A stretch of DNA of 64,000 nucleotides from Planctomycetota bacterium (GTDB taxonomy: Bacteria > Planctomycetota > Planctomycetia > Gemmatales > Gemmataceae), in the NCBI GenBank assembly GCA_016195405.1, contig JACPZP010000006.1:82931-146930 (forward strand), read 5' to 3'. This document shows, in pieces, positions 1-7,610 of this stretch; positions within the stretch are counted from its first letter, which is position 1; each line of letters begins with the position of its first letter. The notes beneath the pieces were generated by a model. That model was not told the origin of the DNA. It was given only the letters and a program-made list of their open reading frames with translations, and made no database searches. A program made the translations under genes and the position numbers.

Positions 1-2
1 GC

Positions 3-578
3 TCCAGCAGCCTGGTCTATTTCGTGAGCCGGCTGTTTCGCGAGACGCATCACGCTCCGGTCTTGGAGAACTGGGGCTTGCTATGGATGTGGCACAGCTT
101 GCAACTTTTTCTGTTGTGCGCGGTGACTTCGGCTCTGTATGCTGCCGGCGTCGAAAGCCACTGGCCTTACCTCGGACTGTGGAGCGTCGGTCTGGTGTTA
201 TGGGGAACGATCTTCTGGCAACTGCGGCGCCGCGGCGGACCCGTAACGTTTGTGGAGCGCCAAGTCGCTCATGCGTGGGCTGCCGGCGTGGTCGCCAGCA
301 TCGGCGTGTTCATCGTCGAGGTGATTCTGAATTTGCCCGCGCTGCTTCTGTCGCCGATCCTGGCCATCGCGGCGGGCATGGTCTTTCTCGTCAAGGCGGG
401 GACGCTCTCGGGCTGGTTCTATATCGCGGCAGCGGCATCGTTTTTGGTCGCCGTGCCGATGTCGATAATCGGACCGCCATGGAGTCCGGTATTGTTCGGG
501 TTGGTGTCGGCGGCGGGGTTCTTCGTGCCGGGGTTGAAGTACTATAGGCAGCGGTTGCGGGCGCGGCGCGAGGCATAA
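3..578 (+). CDS. Polytopic membrane protein, 5'-truncated by the window edge
   Basis: The reading frame is open back to the first base, so the true start lies outside the window; the GTG at 24 is only the first start-like codon inside it. About 190 residues are visible, with roughly six hydrophobic segments, for example around FLLCAVTSALYAAG, GLWSVGLVLWGTIFW, AAGVVASIGVFIVEVILNL and FGLVSAAGFFVPGL. It ends in a basic tail (YYRQRLRARREA). No soluble domain remains. In planctomycetes such multi-helix C-terminal parts are often attached to Ser/Thr kinase domains, but that is an inference that cannot be tested here. The next gene is convergent and only 7 bases away. Confidence 0.7.
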   Translation, partial: SSSLVYFVSRLFRETHHAPVLENWGLLWMWHSLQLFLLCAVTSALYAAGVESHWPYLGLWSVGLVLWGTIFWQLRRRGGPVTFVERQVAHAWAAGVVASIGVFIVEVILNLPALLLSPILAIAAGMVFLVKAGTLSGWFYIAAAASFLVAVPMSIIGPPWSPVLFGLVSAAGFFVPGLKYYRQRLRARREA

Positions 579-585
579 GTCCTGC

Positions 586-915
586 TTACCGCGCGAGTTC
601 ATCGATTGCCTGTTGGACTGACGCCCGTTCTCTGGGATACTCTCGTTTGAGGCGCGCAAACAACTCTTTGCCTTCCTTGATTTTGCCGCCTCGCCAGAAA
701 CAAGAGGCGGCGCTAACCAAGCTGCGCAGGGCCAGTTCTTTAAGGCGCGCCTGCTCGTAGTCCTCTGCCAACACGAGTTCAAGATAGGCCGCCGCGATTA
801 AGTGCCTGGCAGCGGCTTGGCGATCTTTGCGCATCTGGGCCAACAACCCGCGTTGAATCTCGCGCGACTTGACGGTCACAAGCATATCGCTAACGCCAAA
901 CTCGGGTGGAATCAC
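586..915 (-). CDS. Conserved hypothetical helical protein, partner of the frameshifted gene upstream
   Basis: A 109-residue, mostly helical soluble protein without signal peptide or membrane segment. Alanine/leucine-rich stretches and a central S-A-A-S-C-F-W motif resemble a small TPR-like helical repeat protein. It starts 8 bases after the end of the frameshifted gene at 924-1450 on the same strand, so the two are likely one operon. My recollection is that this pair occurs together in many planctomycete genomes. No function is known to me. The start ATG at 915 follows the upstream stop closely, which favours it. Confidence 0.6.
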   Translation of the reverse strand: MIPPEFGVSDMLVTVKSREIQRGLLAQMRKDRQAAARHLIAAAYLELVLAEDYEQARLKELALRSLVSAASCFWRGGKIKEGKELFARLKREYPRERASVQQAIDELAR

Positions 916-923
916 ACTAGCTC

Positions 924-1450
924 CTATTCCTTAAAGAAAGCGAATCGCGCTGATGGCGTTTCAAACTCGGCTACGAACAGAAAGAATTTAGCCTTCGCCC
1001 GTTTTTTGAACCTAATCCTTTTCGATTTCCACGCTTTCTGCATATCATGCTTGCGAGAGCGCCCGGCGATTTCCAAAGCACAAGTGCGTCGCCGACAAGG
1101 TAATCTGCTCCGCTCCCAGAGACCGCGACGTCGCGAATCTCCAACCCGCCAATATGGTAAAGTGCAACACCTGCCAATGCAATGCCAGCCATTTCGACGA
1201 GGTGCGTTCGCTCGTATGTAGCGAGAAGGCGCAGGAGAAATTGCTTGGAAATGCCCGACAAATCTACTTGGAGTGTGACCGCGTCGTTTTCTGCACCTGC
1301 GACATTTTCCAGAAAGGTGGGTATGGAAACAACGGACCTTCGCTTGCGTCTGCCGAGGACGAGGGCAGCCGCGCCGGCTATCTCTCGCCACACCAGCCTC
1401 GGGTGCATCAGCGAGAGGTCCCGCAGACGGTACAGCGGATCCTCAGCCAT
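924..1450 (-). pseudogene. Conserved hypothetical gene split by a frameshift
   Basis: The N-terminal frame starts at ATG 1450 (MAEDPLYRLRD) and runs through G-S-G-A-D-Y-L-V-G-D-A near 1110. After that its translation becomes unlike any protein (WKSPGALASMICRKRG). A second frame, ending at 924, continues sensibly from there with L-E-I-A-G-R-S-R-K and F-V-A-E-F-E-T-P. Joining the two gives about 175 residues. In related planctomycete proteins, as I remember them, the segments read ADYLV...LLEVAGRSR...EFETP in one frame. One base must therefore be lost or gained between roughly 1085 and 1105. Either the gene is broken or the assembly has an indel. The function is unknown. The tail end of the second frame abuts the gene at 586-915. 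Confidence 0.6.
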
Positions 1451-1519
1451 GTTTCAATACCTTGCGAGAAACTGCCAGAGCGCCTTTGTTTGCTCCCGTT
1501 ACTTTTTATGGAGATTCCC

Positions 1520-2425
1520 ATGCTGTCTCGATTACTGCCGCTGCTTGGTTGCCTTTCGCTTGCCGGACCGCTGGCGGCCGGGGGCCAAGAAAAACTCTTT
1601 GTCGCCAAGCCCTTCACCGCCGAGGGCAGCTTTACGGACGGCATCGAAGGGCCCAACTGTGATCGCGACGGCAACGTCTACGCGGTCAACTTCGCCAAGG
1701 AACAAACTATCGGCAAAGTGACGCCCGACGGCAAGGCGGAGATCTTCGTCACCTTGCCGGGCAAATCGACGGGCAACGGCATCGTCTTCGACCGTCAGGG
1801 CAACATGTATGTCGCCGATTACGTCGCCCACAACGTCCTCAAAATCGACATGAAGACGCGGAAGATTGAAATCTATGCCCACAACGACAAGATGAACCAG
1901 CCCAACGATCTCGCCATCACGCGCGACGGCACGCTTTACGCCAGCGACCCCGCCTGGAAGAAAGACACCGGCCAGCTGTGGCGCATCGACAAGGACGGCT
2001 CGACGCATCTCCTCGCCAAGGACATGGGCACCACCAACGGCATCGAAGTCGGCCCCGACGGCAAGACGCTCTACGTCAACGAAAGCGTGCAACGCAACGT
2101 CTGGGAGGTTCCCATCAGAGCCGATGGATCTCTGGGCGAAAAGAAGCTTCTCAAAAAGTTCGACGACTTCGGCTTCGACGGCATGCGCGCCGACGTCGAC
2201 GGCAACCTCTACATCACGCGCTACGGCAAGGGCACCGTTGCCGTGCTATCACCGAAGGGCGAAGTGCTGCGCGAGATCGATGTGTTAGGCAAGAAACCCA
2301 GCAACATTTGCTTCGGCGGCCCCGACGGGAAAACGGTGTACGTCACCGAAGTCGAGCATTGCCGGCTGGTGTCGTTCCGCGTCGATCGGCCGGGATTGGC
2401 ATGGCAGCGGTGGCGGGAGAAATGA
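1520..2425 (+). CDS. SMP-30/gluconolactonase-like secreted beta-propeller protein
   Basis: A 301-residue protein with a clear signal peptide (MLSRLLPLLGCLSLAGPLAAG), so it is exported. The mature part is a six-bladed propeller of the SMP-30/gluconolactonase/LRE family. Repeating blades carry N-G-I-V-F-D-R-Q-G-N-M-Y-V-A-D, N-D-L-A-I-T-R-D-G-T-L-Y-A-S-D and N-G-I-E-V-G-P-D-G-K-T-L-Y-V-N-E. Family members bind a divalent metal in the central channel and hydrolyse lactones; the substrate here is unknown. The start at 1520 is preferred over 1508 because GGAG lies six bases upstream. The open frame extends further upstream but that part overlaps the opposite-strand gene and looks non-coding. Confidence 0.85.
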   Translation: MLSRLLPLLGCLSLAGPLAAGGQEKLFVAKPFTAEGSFTDGIEGPNCDRDGNVYAVNFAKEQTIGKVTPDGKAEIFVTLPGKSTGNGIVFDRQGNMYVADYVAHNVLKIDMKTRKIEIYAHNDKMNQPNDLAITRDGTLYASDPAWKKDTGQLWRIDKDGSTHLLAKDMGTTNGIEVGPDGKTLYVNESVQRNVWEVPIRADGSLGEKKLLKKFDDFGFDGMRADVDGNLYITRYGKGTVAVLSPKGEVLREIDVLGKKPSNICFGGPDGKTVYVTEVEHCRLVSFRVDRPGLAWQRWREK

Positions 2426-2474
2426 CATGGTAGGAAGAGTCAGCCGAATTTGGTATAGTGCAAGCGTGTGAATA

Positions 2475-2852
2475 ATGCTTGTGAAGAAACTCCGTTTCGC
2501 TGGGTGGGACATGGCTCCTAGCACAACCGCAGTGATTAAACCGGGTCACGCTTCCTTTATTATCTTCGCGAACAAGCTTGATCGCTCGGGACATTCCGAT
2601 GCTTCATTGGACCTCATTTACGATGAGATTGATGAGCTGCTGCGGGCCCAGCGGTTTGCGGATATCGACGAGATCCTGCGGGAAGCCGCCGTCCCGAACT
2701 GCTCCACCGACGTCCTGCTGGCAATTCTGACCGCAACGGCGCCCGCCAAATCCCGGCTCGCGGCAAGGTCGGATTTTTTCCAACAAGTAAAGAGTGTGCT
2801 GGACACACGGGACGAGAAAGAACCCGGCCTGCTCGATGGTTTGGAGCAATGA
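2475..2852 (+). CDS. Conserved hypothetical helical protein, partner of the LRAT/NlpC-like gene
   Basis: A 125-residue acidic helical protein with no signal peptide. The segment S-L-D-L-I-Y-D-E-I-D-E-L-L-R-A-Q-R-F-A-D-I-D is a compact two-helix unit followed by a leucine/alanine-rich stretch (TDVLLAILTATAPAKSR). It sits 7 bases upstream of the gene at 2860 and is probably co-translated with it. I recall similar two-gene pairs in other bacteria but know no function. ATG 2511 is a possible alternative start, which would remove 12 residues. It may be a partner or inhibitor of the following predicted hydrolase-fold protein; that is only an inference. Confidence 0.55.
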   Translation: MLVKKLRFAGWDMAPSTTAVIKPGHASFIIFANKLDRSGHSDASLDLIYDEIDELLRAQRFADIDEILREAAVPNCSTDVLLAILTATAPAKSRLAARSDFFQQVKSVLDTRDEKEPGLLDGLEQ

Positions 2853-2859
2853 GTGAGCC

Positions 2860-3531
2860 ATGGAAAAGTTGCGCTCAGCCAGCGAGACGCCAGTTTCGCA
2901 ACTGGCATTTGTCGCCGTGAGCGTTTTTCCGGTGGACGTGTACCAGGCGCACATTGGTTTGCTTTATCGCAGCCAAGAGCCCATCGGAATTCGCCTGCTT
3001 CACTTGCGTTGGCATCATCGTCTGACGGATGACGCGCCCAGTGACGACTTCATCTGGATCGAACCATCTCTTCCAAAACGTCGAGCGAAACAAGTGGCTG
3101 CTCGTTGTCGTCAAATTCTGCGGGCAAATGGAAAATGGATCCCTTATGGCTTTAGTCTGCCAACGGATAACTTCGATCGGCGGACGGCGGAGTTTCTAGT
3201 TGGTCCAACGAATCTCGGCCTAACTTGCGCGACCTTCGTGCTGGCGGTTTTTGAGTTTTCGGGCATCAGACTTTTAGATTACTCCACGTGGAAGCAGAGG
3301 CCTGATGATGCCATTTGGCAACAGAAGATTATGGCCCTGTTGGAACGGACCGGCGCGGACGCGTTCCACGTTGAAGCCTTAAGACAAACGATCAGCTGTT
3401 TTCGGTTTCGCCCTGAAGAGGTCGCGGCGGCCGCAGCGCTTTTTCCACCTGCCGCCACCTGTGACTCAGCTTGCGAGTTTGTCGTGCAAGTGTCGCATCG
3501 CGTCCAGAAGCTTGAGCGAGGAAGGACGTGA
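2860..3531 (+). CDS. Possible LRAT/NlpC-like papain-fold protein (hypothetical)
   Basis: 223 residues, cytoplasmic as far as can be seen. Near the N-terminus Y-Q-A-H-I-G-L-L-Y-R resembles the H-x-G-I motif of circularly permuted NlpC/P60 (LRAT-like) enzymes. Further on, G-L-T-C-A-T-F-V-L-A-V-F-E resembles their N-C-x-x-F-V nucleophile motif. The order His then Cys fits the permuted fold. The C-terminal part is helical. This assignment rests on two short motifs only, so catalytic activity is a hypothesis. It lies between the helical partner (2475-2852) and the first DUF1559 gene (start 4 bases downstream), suggesting one transcript from 2475 to 5323. Confidence 0.5.
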   Translation: MEKLRSASETPVSQLAFVAVSVFPVDVYQAHIGLLYRSQEPIGIRLLHLRWHHRLTDDAPSDDFIWIEPSLPKRRAKQVAARCRQILRANGKWIPYGFSLPTDNFDRRTAEFLVGPTNLGLTCATFVLAVFEFSGIRLLDYSTWKQRPDDAIWQQKIMALLERTGADAFHVEALRQTISCFRFRPEEVAAAAALFPPAATCDSACEFVVQVSHRVQKLERGRT

Positions 3532-3535
3532 GTGT

Positions 3536-4429
3536 ATGGCAGGCAAGCGCCCTGGTTTCTCCATCACCGAGTTGGTCGTCATCCTCGTCGTGACAGCGGC
3601 TGCGCTCGCGCTCGCGATCATGGCCTTAAACAGAGGAAGGCGGGTGCATGGAAACGTCCAGCACCTCAACAATTTGAAGCAGCTGTCTTTGGCGGCTCAC
3701 TCTTGCAACGATGTTTTTCGCAAATTGCCACCGGCCTACGGCAAGCTGGGCGCGCCGCCCGTCCCTGGAAATTACTCCGTCCACTTTCACCTAATGCTTT
3801 TTGTAGAGGCTGACAACGTTTACAGAACGGCTAAGACCGATGCCGCCGTTTGGGCCTTCAAAGCCTCGGCCGATCCTTCGACCTCTGATGACCGCGGCGT
3901 TCAGAACTTCGCCGCCAATCTCCGCGTCTTTTCGGACAAGGGGCTCTCCACTCCTTACAACGCCGACATCGACTTCGGCGACCCGTTGTTTTCGGACACC
4001 TGGGACAGCGGCAACGGAACTGCCCGCATTCCCACAACATTTGAGCCGCGCGGCACAAGCTATGTCATCATTTTCTCGACGCGCTTTGCCAATAACACGG
4101 CCCGACGCTTCTATCCGGGCGCGCCGACCTGCTCATCGTACTCGGGCAAGCCTTACCACGACGACGGGGCATTCTTCGGGAGCAAGGCGGCACTCGGATT
4201 CGCCCGCAGCGAGACTTCCAATACTCCGACATTTCAGACGGCGCCATTTCCGGTTTCCGTGAACTGCGCGTATAGCGCGTTCTCCCACAGCTTCAGGCCG
4301 GATCTGATCGACGTGGCGCTCGCCGATGCCAGCGTTCGTTCGATAAGTGCAGAAATATCGCCGGAAACCTGGAATCGAGCGATGCAGCCGAATTGCGAGT
4401 TGAAGCCGGACGCCGATTGGGAGAATTGA
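3536..4429 (+). CDS. DUF1559 type II secretion-like prepilin protein, copy 1
   Basis: 297 residues beginning MAGKRPGFSITELVVIL: a basic leader, then G-F-S-I-T-E-L, a type IV prepilin-like N-methylation site (usually GFTLIEL), then one membrane helix to about residue 32. The conserved H-L-N-N-L-K-Q-L-S-L-A-A-H-x-C motif follows at about residues 39-53. The C-terminal D-A-S-V-R-S-I-S-A-E-I-S-P-E-T-W is the DUF1559 signature. Such proteins are greatly expanded in planctomycetes and probably are surface or secretion-associated pseudopilins; the partners are unknown. The ATG at 3536 follows GAGGAAGG about ten bases upstream. A paralogue follows 12 bases downstream. Confidence 0.85.
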   Translation: MAGKRPGFSITELVVILVVTAAALALAIMALNRGRRVHGNVQHLNNLKQLSLAAHSCNDVFRKLPPAYGKLGAPPVPGNYSVHFHLMLFVEADNVYRTAKTDAAVWAFKASADPSTSDDRGVQNFAANLRVFSDKGLSTPYNADIDFGDPLFSDTWDSGNGTARIPTTFEPRGTSYVIIFSTRFANNTARRFYPGAPTCSSYSGKPYHDDGAFFGSKAALGFARSETSNTPTFQTAPFPVSVNCAYSAFSHSFRPDLIDVALADASVRSISAEISPETWNRAMQPNCELKPDADWEN

Positions 4430-4441
4430 TCGGAGCCTTCC

Positions 4442-5323
4442 ATGTCCACGAAACGACCCGGATTAACGCTGACTGAGTTAATCGTGGCCCTCATTGTCAC
4501 GATCACATTGTTCTCGTTCGCTGTTTTGTGGCTGCGGCAGCCTCGCACCTATTACGACCGAACACATACCTTGAACAACCTTAAGCAAATGGCGCTTGCA
4601 TGTCATAACGCTCAGGATATCTACCGCCGATTACCGCCAGCCTGGGGTCCCTGCGCTGACGCGCCGGCGGGCAGCGCCACGGTACATTACCATCTGCTCC
4701 CCTTTTTGGAGCAGGAGACGCTTTACAAGACATACAGTCCGAGCGCGACGGTGCCGCCTTTTGTCGCTTTGTACGATACCAAGGAACAAGGCGGCATCCA
4801 AAACTTCGCTGCAAACTTGCGCGTCTTTTCCAAGCTAGGACTGGACACCCCCTACAACGTGGACATAGCATTCGGCGATCCCAGTGATGCGACAACCTGG
4901 GATACCGGCGACGGCGCGGCTCAACTTCCCAAGTCCTTCGAAGACGGCACCTCGAATACCATTCTGTTTGCGACTCGTTACTCGAATAACCTAGGCCGGC
5001 CCCTCTGGCCGGGCGCGCCGAATTGCTCGGCATATGACGGCAAGCCGTACTACGAAAACGGCGCATTCTTCGGCAGCGTGGCCGCGCGCAGCCCAGCGGA
5101 TAACAGCACGGATGGCATTCCGACGTTCCAGTTAGCGCCACAGCCGACTTCCGTGGATTGCGGCTATAGCGCCTTTGCCCATAGCTACGATGTACGCTCT
5201 CTTCTCATCGCTCTAGGCGACGCAAGCGTGAGATCGATCGCGCCCGCGCTTTCACCGGAGACCTGGAACCGGGCGTTGCATCCGAAGGACGGCCGGGCGC
5301 TCGGCGAAGACTGGAATGACTAA
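4442..5323 (+). CDS. DUF1559 type II secretion-like prepilin protein, copy 2
   Basis: 293 residues, a tandem duplicate of the preceding gene. It has the leader MSTKRPGLTLTELIVALIV (G-L-T-L-T-E-L cleavage/methylation site plus one helix). Shared blocks include H-T-L-N-N-L-K-Q-M-A-L-A-C-H-N, G-G-I-Q-N-F-A-A-N-L-R-V-F, W-P-G-A-P-N-C-S-A-Y-D-G-K-P-Y and D-A-S-V-R-S-I-A-P-A-L-S-P-E-T-W. The two copies align almost end to end, so duplication is fairly recent. Its 12-base spacing from copy 1 suggests one operon. The downstream neighbour is convergent. Confidence 0.85.
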   Translation: MSTKRPGLTLTELIVALIVTITLFSFAVLWLRQPRTYYDRTHTLNNLKQMALACHNAQDIYRRLPPAWGPCADAPAGSATVHYHLLPFLEQETLYKTYSPSATVPPFVALYDTKEQGGIQNFAANLRVFSKLGLDTPYNVDIAFGDPSDATTWDTGDGAAQLPKSFEDGTSNTILFATRYSNNLGRPLWPGAPNCSAYDGKPYYENGAFFGSVAARSPADNSTDGIPTFQLAPQPTSVDCGYSAFAHSYDVRSLLIALGDASVRSIAPALSPETWNRALHPKDGRALGEDWND

Positions 5324-5344
5324 GTGAGTCGCCACAACGTGGCT

Positions 5345-5773
5345 TCACGCGGTCCAGTCTTCACAGTTAAGCCCAGGTACGAGAACGAAATCGGCAGTAT
5401 TTCGCGTGAGCAGAATCAAATCATGCGCTAAAGCGATTGCGGCTATCCGTAAATCCATCGCGCCCAATCGGATACCTTGGGATCGGAGGCTGTCAAGCAC
5501 TGACGCTACGGCCGCATTAAAGGGCAGAACAGGGGCGGCTATGAAGCCACGCAGAATCCCCAAGAATAAGCTGTATCCACGGATCAGACCCGCATTATTT
5601 CGAGCGCGCTGAATGTAGGTATGCGCGCCGATGGATTGCTCGTGAAAACTGATTACGCAGAAACCGAAATCCGATGGAGTGTGCTGGGCGATTCGACCCT
5701 GAATAGCGGCATATTCGGGTCCGCTTCGCCTCTGAAGAAAGCTGATATGATCGGTGTCGAAGAGGTATTTCAA
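5345..5773 (-). CDS. PIN-domain ribonuclease toxin, VapC family
   Basis: 142 residues with the PIN layout. M-K-Y-L-F-D-T-D-H-I-S-F-L carries the first acidic residue (D6, with D8). E-Q-S-I-G lies in the second conserved region around residue 45. L-G-A-M-D-L-R-I-A-A-I-A-L-A-H near residue 105 and L-L-T-R-N-T-A-D-F near residue 123 complete the acidic active site. Family members are Mg-dependent RNases that cut tRNA or rRNA. The gene overlaps the end of the 72-residue gene upstream by four bases (ATGA), the usual antitoxin-toxin arrangement, with the antitoxin first. Confidence 0.85.
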   Translation of the reverse strand: MKYLFDTDHISFLQRRSGPEYAAIQGRIAQHTPSDFGFCVISFHEQSIGAHTYIQRARNNAGLIRGYSLFLGILRGFIAAPVLPFNAAVASVLDSLRSQGIRLGAMDLRIAAIALAHDLILLTRNTADFVLVPGLNCEDWTA

Positions 5774-5988
5774 GGCCTCGGCTCATTAGGTGGTTCGGGT
5801 CTATCCGCTTGCCGAAATTCCCGCCCGTATTGCAGTGCCTCCACGAAAGCCTCTTCGTCAGTTATTGAACCCGTCACCGCCTCTATCCAGTTCTCCTTTT
5901 GGACGGCACCATTCAACATGCGCTGCAGGTCCGATACAGCATGTTCCACCTTCGCCAAACGCGCCTCAACGGTAGTGTCGTTCGACAT
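5770..5988 (-). CDS. Probable antitoxin of the PIN toxin pair
   Basis: A 72-residue acidic protein (MSNDTTVEARLAKVEHAV) with an N-terminal heptad-like helix (V-E-A-R-L-A-K-V-E-H-A-V-S-D-L-Q-R-M-L) and a charged tail ending P-E-P-P-N-E-P-R-P. No obvious DNA-binding fold is visible, so the antitoxin label rests on size and the four-base overlap with the PIN toxin at 5345-5773. It is probably translationally coupled to the toxin. Confidence 0.7.
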   Translation of the reverse strand: MSNDTTVEARLAKVEHAVSDLQRMLNGAVQKENWIEAVTGSITDEEAFVEALQYGREFRQADRPEPPNEPRP

Positions 5989-6151
5989 GGCACTCTCCTC
6001 ACCACATCTTACTGCGCCTTTGATGGATTCTTTACTCTCCTGGTGAAATTGTCAACCTCCTCTCGAAGGAGTCATTTTCCGCTCGCATCGCTCCTCCCGC
6101 CCGGCTATGCTACCTTCAAATCAACCATGCACCGCTCCGAGGGCTTCCTCC

Positions 6152-7507
6152 ATGTTCCGCCGCCTCGCTTTCTTGTTGCTTGGGCTGTTTCTCTTGACTT
6201 CGTCCTCCGTCCCCGCCGGCGATGACGACGGCTTCCGTCCCATGTTCAACGGCAAGGACCTGACGGGATGGGTCAACGTCAACTGCCATCCGAAGACGTT
6301 CTTCGTGAAGGACGGCATGGTCGTCACCACGGGCTTTCCAACTGGCTATCTTCGCACCGAGAAGCAGTATGAGAACTTCATCGCCGAGTTCGATTGGCTG
6401 CACGTCAACAACAAGGAAGTCGGCAACTCCGGCTTCTTCGTCTGGTGCGACCCGGTGCCGGCGCAGGGGACCGGCTATACGCGCGGCATCGAGGTGCAGG
6501 TGCTCGTCAACCTGCATTGGAAGAACAAGAAAGGCGAAAGCACGGCGACCAGCCAGGGCGATCTCTTCAGCATCTGGGGCGCCCGCTGCAAGCCGGATCG
6601 GCCTCATCCCGAAGGCTGGGAGCGCTGCCTGCCGAGCGAGAACCGTGCAAAAGGCGGCGGCGAGTGGAACCACTATCGCGTCGAGGCCAACGACGGCGTC
6701 TTGAAGCTCCACGTCAACGGCAAGGAAGTGTCGGGCCTTAGCAAGTGCACGCCGCGCAAAGGTTACTTGGCTCTCGAATCCGAAGGGGCCGAGTGTTGGT
6801 TCAAGAACCTCAAGATCAAGGAATTGCCCAGCACCAATCCGAAGCCCGAGGAAATTTGCGACGTCGACCGTGGCTTCAAGAGCCTTTATTCCGGCCTCGA
6901 TCTCTCCGGTTGGAAACAGGATCCGGGCCATGCCAAGCACTGGCAGCCGCGCGATTGGGTGCTGCACTACGACGGCAAGAGCGATGCCAAGGAGAAGCAC
7001 CTCTGGAGCGAGAAGGAATACGGCGATTTCGAGTTGATGTGCGACTGGCGGTTTCTCAAGGAACACGCCAAGAAAAAAATGCGGCCCATCATCCTGCCCA
7101 ACGGCGATTACGATCTCGATGACAAGGGCCAGAAGAAGGAGGTCGAGGTGCTCGACGCGGGCGACAGCGGCGTCTACCTGCGCGGCTCCGACAAAAGTCA
7201 GGTCAACATGTGGTGCTGGCCCGTCGGCTCGGGCGAAGTCTACGGCTACCGCACCGACAAGAAGATGCCCGCTGAGGTCCGCGCCGCCGTCACTCCTAAG
7301 ATGAAAGCGGACCGTCCGCTCGGCGAATGGAATCGCTTCTTCATCACCATGATAGGCGACCGGCTGACCGTGAAGCTCAACGGCAAGACCGTGATCGAGA
7401 ACGCGCAACTGCCCGGCGTGGCGCCGCGCGGGCCGATTGCGCTGCAACATCACGGCGACACGGTGCAGTTCGCGAATATCTTCATACGGGAGTTGAAGGG
7501 GGAATGA
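6152..7507 (+). CDS. Secreted protein with two DUF1080 (3-keto-disaccharide hydrolase-like) domains
   Basis: 451 residues with signal peptide MFRRLAFLLLGLFLLTSSSV. Two tandem jelly-roll DUF1080 domains follow. The first runs about residues 28-220 (F-R-P-M-F-N-G-K-D-L-T-G-W to the A-L-E-S-E-G-A-E motif). The second runs about 240-450 (F-K-S-L-Y-S-G-L-D-L-S-G-W to A-L-Q-H-H-G-D-T-V-Q-F-A-N-I-F-I-R-E-L). DUF1080 proteins are concanavalin-like carbohydrate-active domains abundant in planctomycetes; some hydrolyse 3-keto-glycosides. The substrate here is not evident. ATG 6152 was chosen over ATG 6107 because the signal peptide begins there. Confidence 0.85.
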   Translation: MFRRLAFLLLGLFLLTSSSVPAGDDDGFRPMFNGKDLTGWVNVNCHPKTFFVKDGMVVTTGFPTGYLRTEKQYENFIAEFDWLHVNNKEVGNSGFFVWCDPVPAQGTGYTRGIEVQVLVNLHWKNKKGESTATSQGDLFSIWGARCKPDRPHPEGWERCLPSENRAKGGGEWNHYRVEANDGVLKLHVNGKEVSGLSKCTPRKGYLALESEGAECWFKNLKIKELPSTNPKPEEICDVDRGFKSLYSGLDLSGWKQDPGHAKHWQPRDWVLHYDGKSDAKEKHLWSEKEYGDFELMCDWRFLKEHAKKKMRPIILPNGDYDLDDKGQKKEVEVLDAGDSGVYLRGSDKSQVNMWCWPVGSGEVYGYRTDKKMPAEVRAAVTPKMKADRPLGEWNRFFITMIGDRLTVKLNGKTVIENAQLPGVAPRGPIALQHHGDTVQFANIFIRELKGE

Positions 7508-7521
7508 ACTCTGTCCCCCAA

Positions 7522-7592
7522 GCCCGCAGATGAGCGCAGCGAATCTGCGGGATTTTCGCGGCACCCCGCAGGCTCGACGACTCGCCTGCGGG
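7522..7592. repeat. Pair of short GC-rich palindromes
   Basis: Two adjacent hairpin-forming units, cccgcaga...tctgcggg (7522-7551) and cccgcaggc...gcctgcggg (7565-7592), fill the gap between the DUF1080 gene and the acyl-CoA synthetase. The synthetase frame stays open through them, but the translation is not family-like, so they are taken as intergenic. Confidence 0.7.
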
Positions 7593-7610
7593 CTTGATTG
7601 GTGGCGCCTT

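Noticed and set aside
6116..7564. 482-residue open frame antisense to the DUF1080 gene
   Set aside because: High GC makes long antisense frames common; its translation has no domain and lies entirely opposite a recognised gene.
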